In this document: one piece after another, positions 62,380-64,000 of the stretch
How positions within the stretch are numbered: the stretch's first letter is position 1
Layout: each line of letters starts with the position of its first letter
Assembly: GCF_041146395.1 (NCBI RefSeq)
Contig: NC_090989.1
Location: 53,160,501-53,224,500, forward strand
Reading direction: 5' to 3'
Length of the DNA stretch: 64,000 bases
Source: Eulemur rufifrons
Taxonomy: Eukaryota > Chordata > Mammalia > Primates > Lemuridae
Notes under the pieces: model-generated
What the model saw: only the letters and a program-made list of their open reading frames with translations
Database searches by the model: none
Told to the model about the DNA's origin: nothing
Translations under genes and position numbers: made by a program

Positions 62380-63164
62380 CACAAAAATATATGATAATGA
62401 TAAAAAATCAACTGGTTGACTACATCAAGAAAACTGAACTGGCAGGGAAAGATTTAGTTTTTTTTTAAAAATAAAAGTATTTAAGTCAAGAAATCTGAAT
62501 TATATTATGCCCAAATTTTTGAATCCATAGAATTTTAGAACTAAAAGTTCTTTAATATCAGCTAGCTCAGTGCTTCATAATTTATAGGTAAGCAGGACAA
62601 GGACCAGCAAAATAAATGATTGGCTCAAGTTCTCCAGCCAGTGACAGTGGAGAGTATGAACAGTTTTGAGCAGAGATTAGAAAAAAAATATTGATGATAG
62701 ATCTATGGAAGAGGAACTGAAGAAAACTAAGATTGAGAGTTGTATCTTCATGCTTCAGTATTGAAAGCAAATATACTCTCCCATAAAATATTAGTTAAAA
62801 CCACAGTGAAAGAATAAATAAATATTTGCTCAAATAGAACGTTGTCATGATAATATTCTTCAGGGTCAGTGAGCCATGATCTACATAACAGAGTAACACC
62901 TAGTTTACAGCTGCTGGTGGTGTTATTCAGTACAAAAGATGCCCATTAAGTATATTCAGTGATTCTAAAAGGTGGTGTATAATATAAATCCAAGACATTA
63001 TTTGTACTATTCTCATTGGTTTCATATTTTCTGTATGCTCTGAACTTAACCCAGAACAATTGTATGAGTTTTCACTTAGTACAATTATAATCAACATCTT
63101 TACATGGTACATACTCAAAGATAATAAAATAAAACTAAAAGATTACATATTCTAGTTCAATTAA

Positions 63165-63350
63165 ATTCAACAAACAATATTTTGATCACTCAATAAGTGT
63201 CAAGAATTGTCAAAATACTTGAGATACCAGAATAATTAGAACCTGGTTTTTGTTTTCAAGATTCAAGTCTAGTAGGGGACAAGATTTGTCAACAGATAAT
63301 TTTCAGTATGATAAGTGTAATAGTGAACATACATCCTCAACGAGATTATA
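63165..63350 (-). mobile_element. L2 tail fragment, antisense
   Basis: TTCAACAAACAATATTTTGA, CTCAATAAGTGTCAAG and AAGTCTAGTAGGGGACAAG resemble an antisense L2 end just downstream of the candidate exon 1. Confidence 0.6.
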
Positions 63351-63535
63351 ATAAAAGCAAAACAAATTTTTGTTAGAATTCTTATCTCAGAGCAACTATT
63401 CTATTCTATAAAGACTTTGTCTTTTGCTTAATGTAATAAATAACCCCCATGTGAAAAATATCAGTAAAAATAGCAAATTGTCTTTCATACCTGCTATTAA
63501 ATGTGTTGGTGGAACAGGGAGAGATAAAAACCTAC

Positions 63536-63600
63536 CTTGAGAAGATCAAAAGAAATGAGCAGACCAGTGCTGAGTCAAGACTTTATACACTCTTGTCAAG
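63536..63600 (-). promoter_or_regulatory. Candidate MYH15 core promoter and short non-coding first exon
   Basis: On the minus strand a TATA box (TATAAAG, 63581-63587) is followed 31 nt later by an initiator match (TCATTTC, +1 at about 63556). Then comes a short purine/pyrimidine stretch ending CTCAAG before a consensus-like donor GTAGGT (63530-63535). TATA-driven promoters with a tiny non-coding exon 1 are the rule for sarcomeric myosin genes. The orientation is right and the site lies about 9.4 kb upstream of the initiator exon, whose own acceptor implies an upstream exon. An E-box-like CATGTG lies about 100 nt further upstream. No transcript evidence is available here, so the placement is inference. 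Confidence 0.4.
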
Positions 63601-64000
63601 GTCAACGATGACAACCTCAGTCAATTTTGCCATTGTTTCTAAATTTGTCTGCTGGTTTTTGAGAAGTTGAACACATGGATCTGGATTTGGCACCCAAAAT
63701 GTCTCTGAGGCAAGGGTGTGAGATGCTAGAAAACTATTCCATTTCTATAACCAAAGTCCACAGACTAATTTAACTCCTTCCCCAAATGCTTGCTACATAA
63801 TAGGATTAGACAATATTAATAAGAGAAACAGCAACATCCCCTCTGGTGGCATCAATTATGGAGTCTTGGGCTCTAGTGCTATCTCTCCAGTGGTTTTGAG
63901 CAATTAAGAGTCTCAACATTTTCCATATTGCTAAGAAAATAATTAATAATAGTTATCTACTATTTATCTAGGCCACTCTAGGAATACTAAGAAAGAATAT

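Overview
The window is primate genomic DNA, most likely from a strepsirrhine (lemur or loris-type) genome. The main clue is a set of Alu SINEs that carry a TCTGGCCAACTAAAA-type middle linker followed by a TATATATAGAAAAAA-type A-rich stretch, together with GCCTGAGCAAGAGCGAGACC in the left arm. To my knowledge this form is typical of lemuriform and lorisiform Alus and not of human or monkey ones. Young LINE-1 3' ends with a G-rich 3'UTR that differs from human L1PA agree with this. There are no prokaryotic-style genes, operons, rRNAs, tRNAs or CRISPR arrays. Nearly all open reading frames are chance or repeat-derived.

One gene spans most of the window on the minus strand: the 5' (motor-domain) half of the sarcomeric myosin heavy chain gene MYH15. 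Eighteen coding-exon segments can be placed, from the initiator exon near 54.1 kb down to an actin-binding exon at 2.4-2.5 kb. The rest of the gene (distal motor, lever arm, rod) lies beyond position 1. The segments have the lengths expected of sarcomeric myosin genes (144, 157, 28, 93, 64, 104, 139, 119, 150, 171 and 177+133=310 nt) and add up to 2,020 nt in one continuous frame with no frameshifting indel. Even so, the gene appears dead. The start codon is GTG, there are three in-frame nonsense codons (TAG at codon 191, TAA at 215, TGA at 585), six splice dinucleotides are non-canonical, and the switch-I arginine is a histidine. I therefore annotate it as a unitary (non-processed) pseudogene of MYH15. 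This is the main result of the window. A TATA/Inr/splice-donor arrangement near 63.5-63.6 kb is a candidate promoter and non-coding first exon.

The remainder is intronic or upstream DNA filled with interspersed repeats. These include five Alu or Alu-monomer insertions, about 13 LINE-1 segments, many fossil L2 and MIR pieces, hAT DNA transposons (MER5, MER20, MER1 types), MaLR/ERV-type solo LTRs, microsatellites and a long polypyrimidine tract. Several insertions keep clean target-site duplications. One L1 inserted into an LTR carries a downstream segment ending in its own poly(A), which looks like a textbook 3' transduction. Layout from left to right: 0-16 kb holds the distal motor exons; 16-30 kb a long repeat-rich intron pair around exon 12; 30-32 kb exons 10-11; 32-38 kb L1, Alu and L2; 38-46 kb exons 3-9 (P-loop, switch I); 50 and 54 kb exons 2 and 1; 54-64 kb the 5' intron and candidate promoter.
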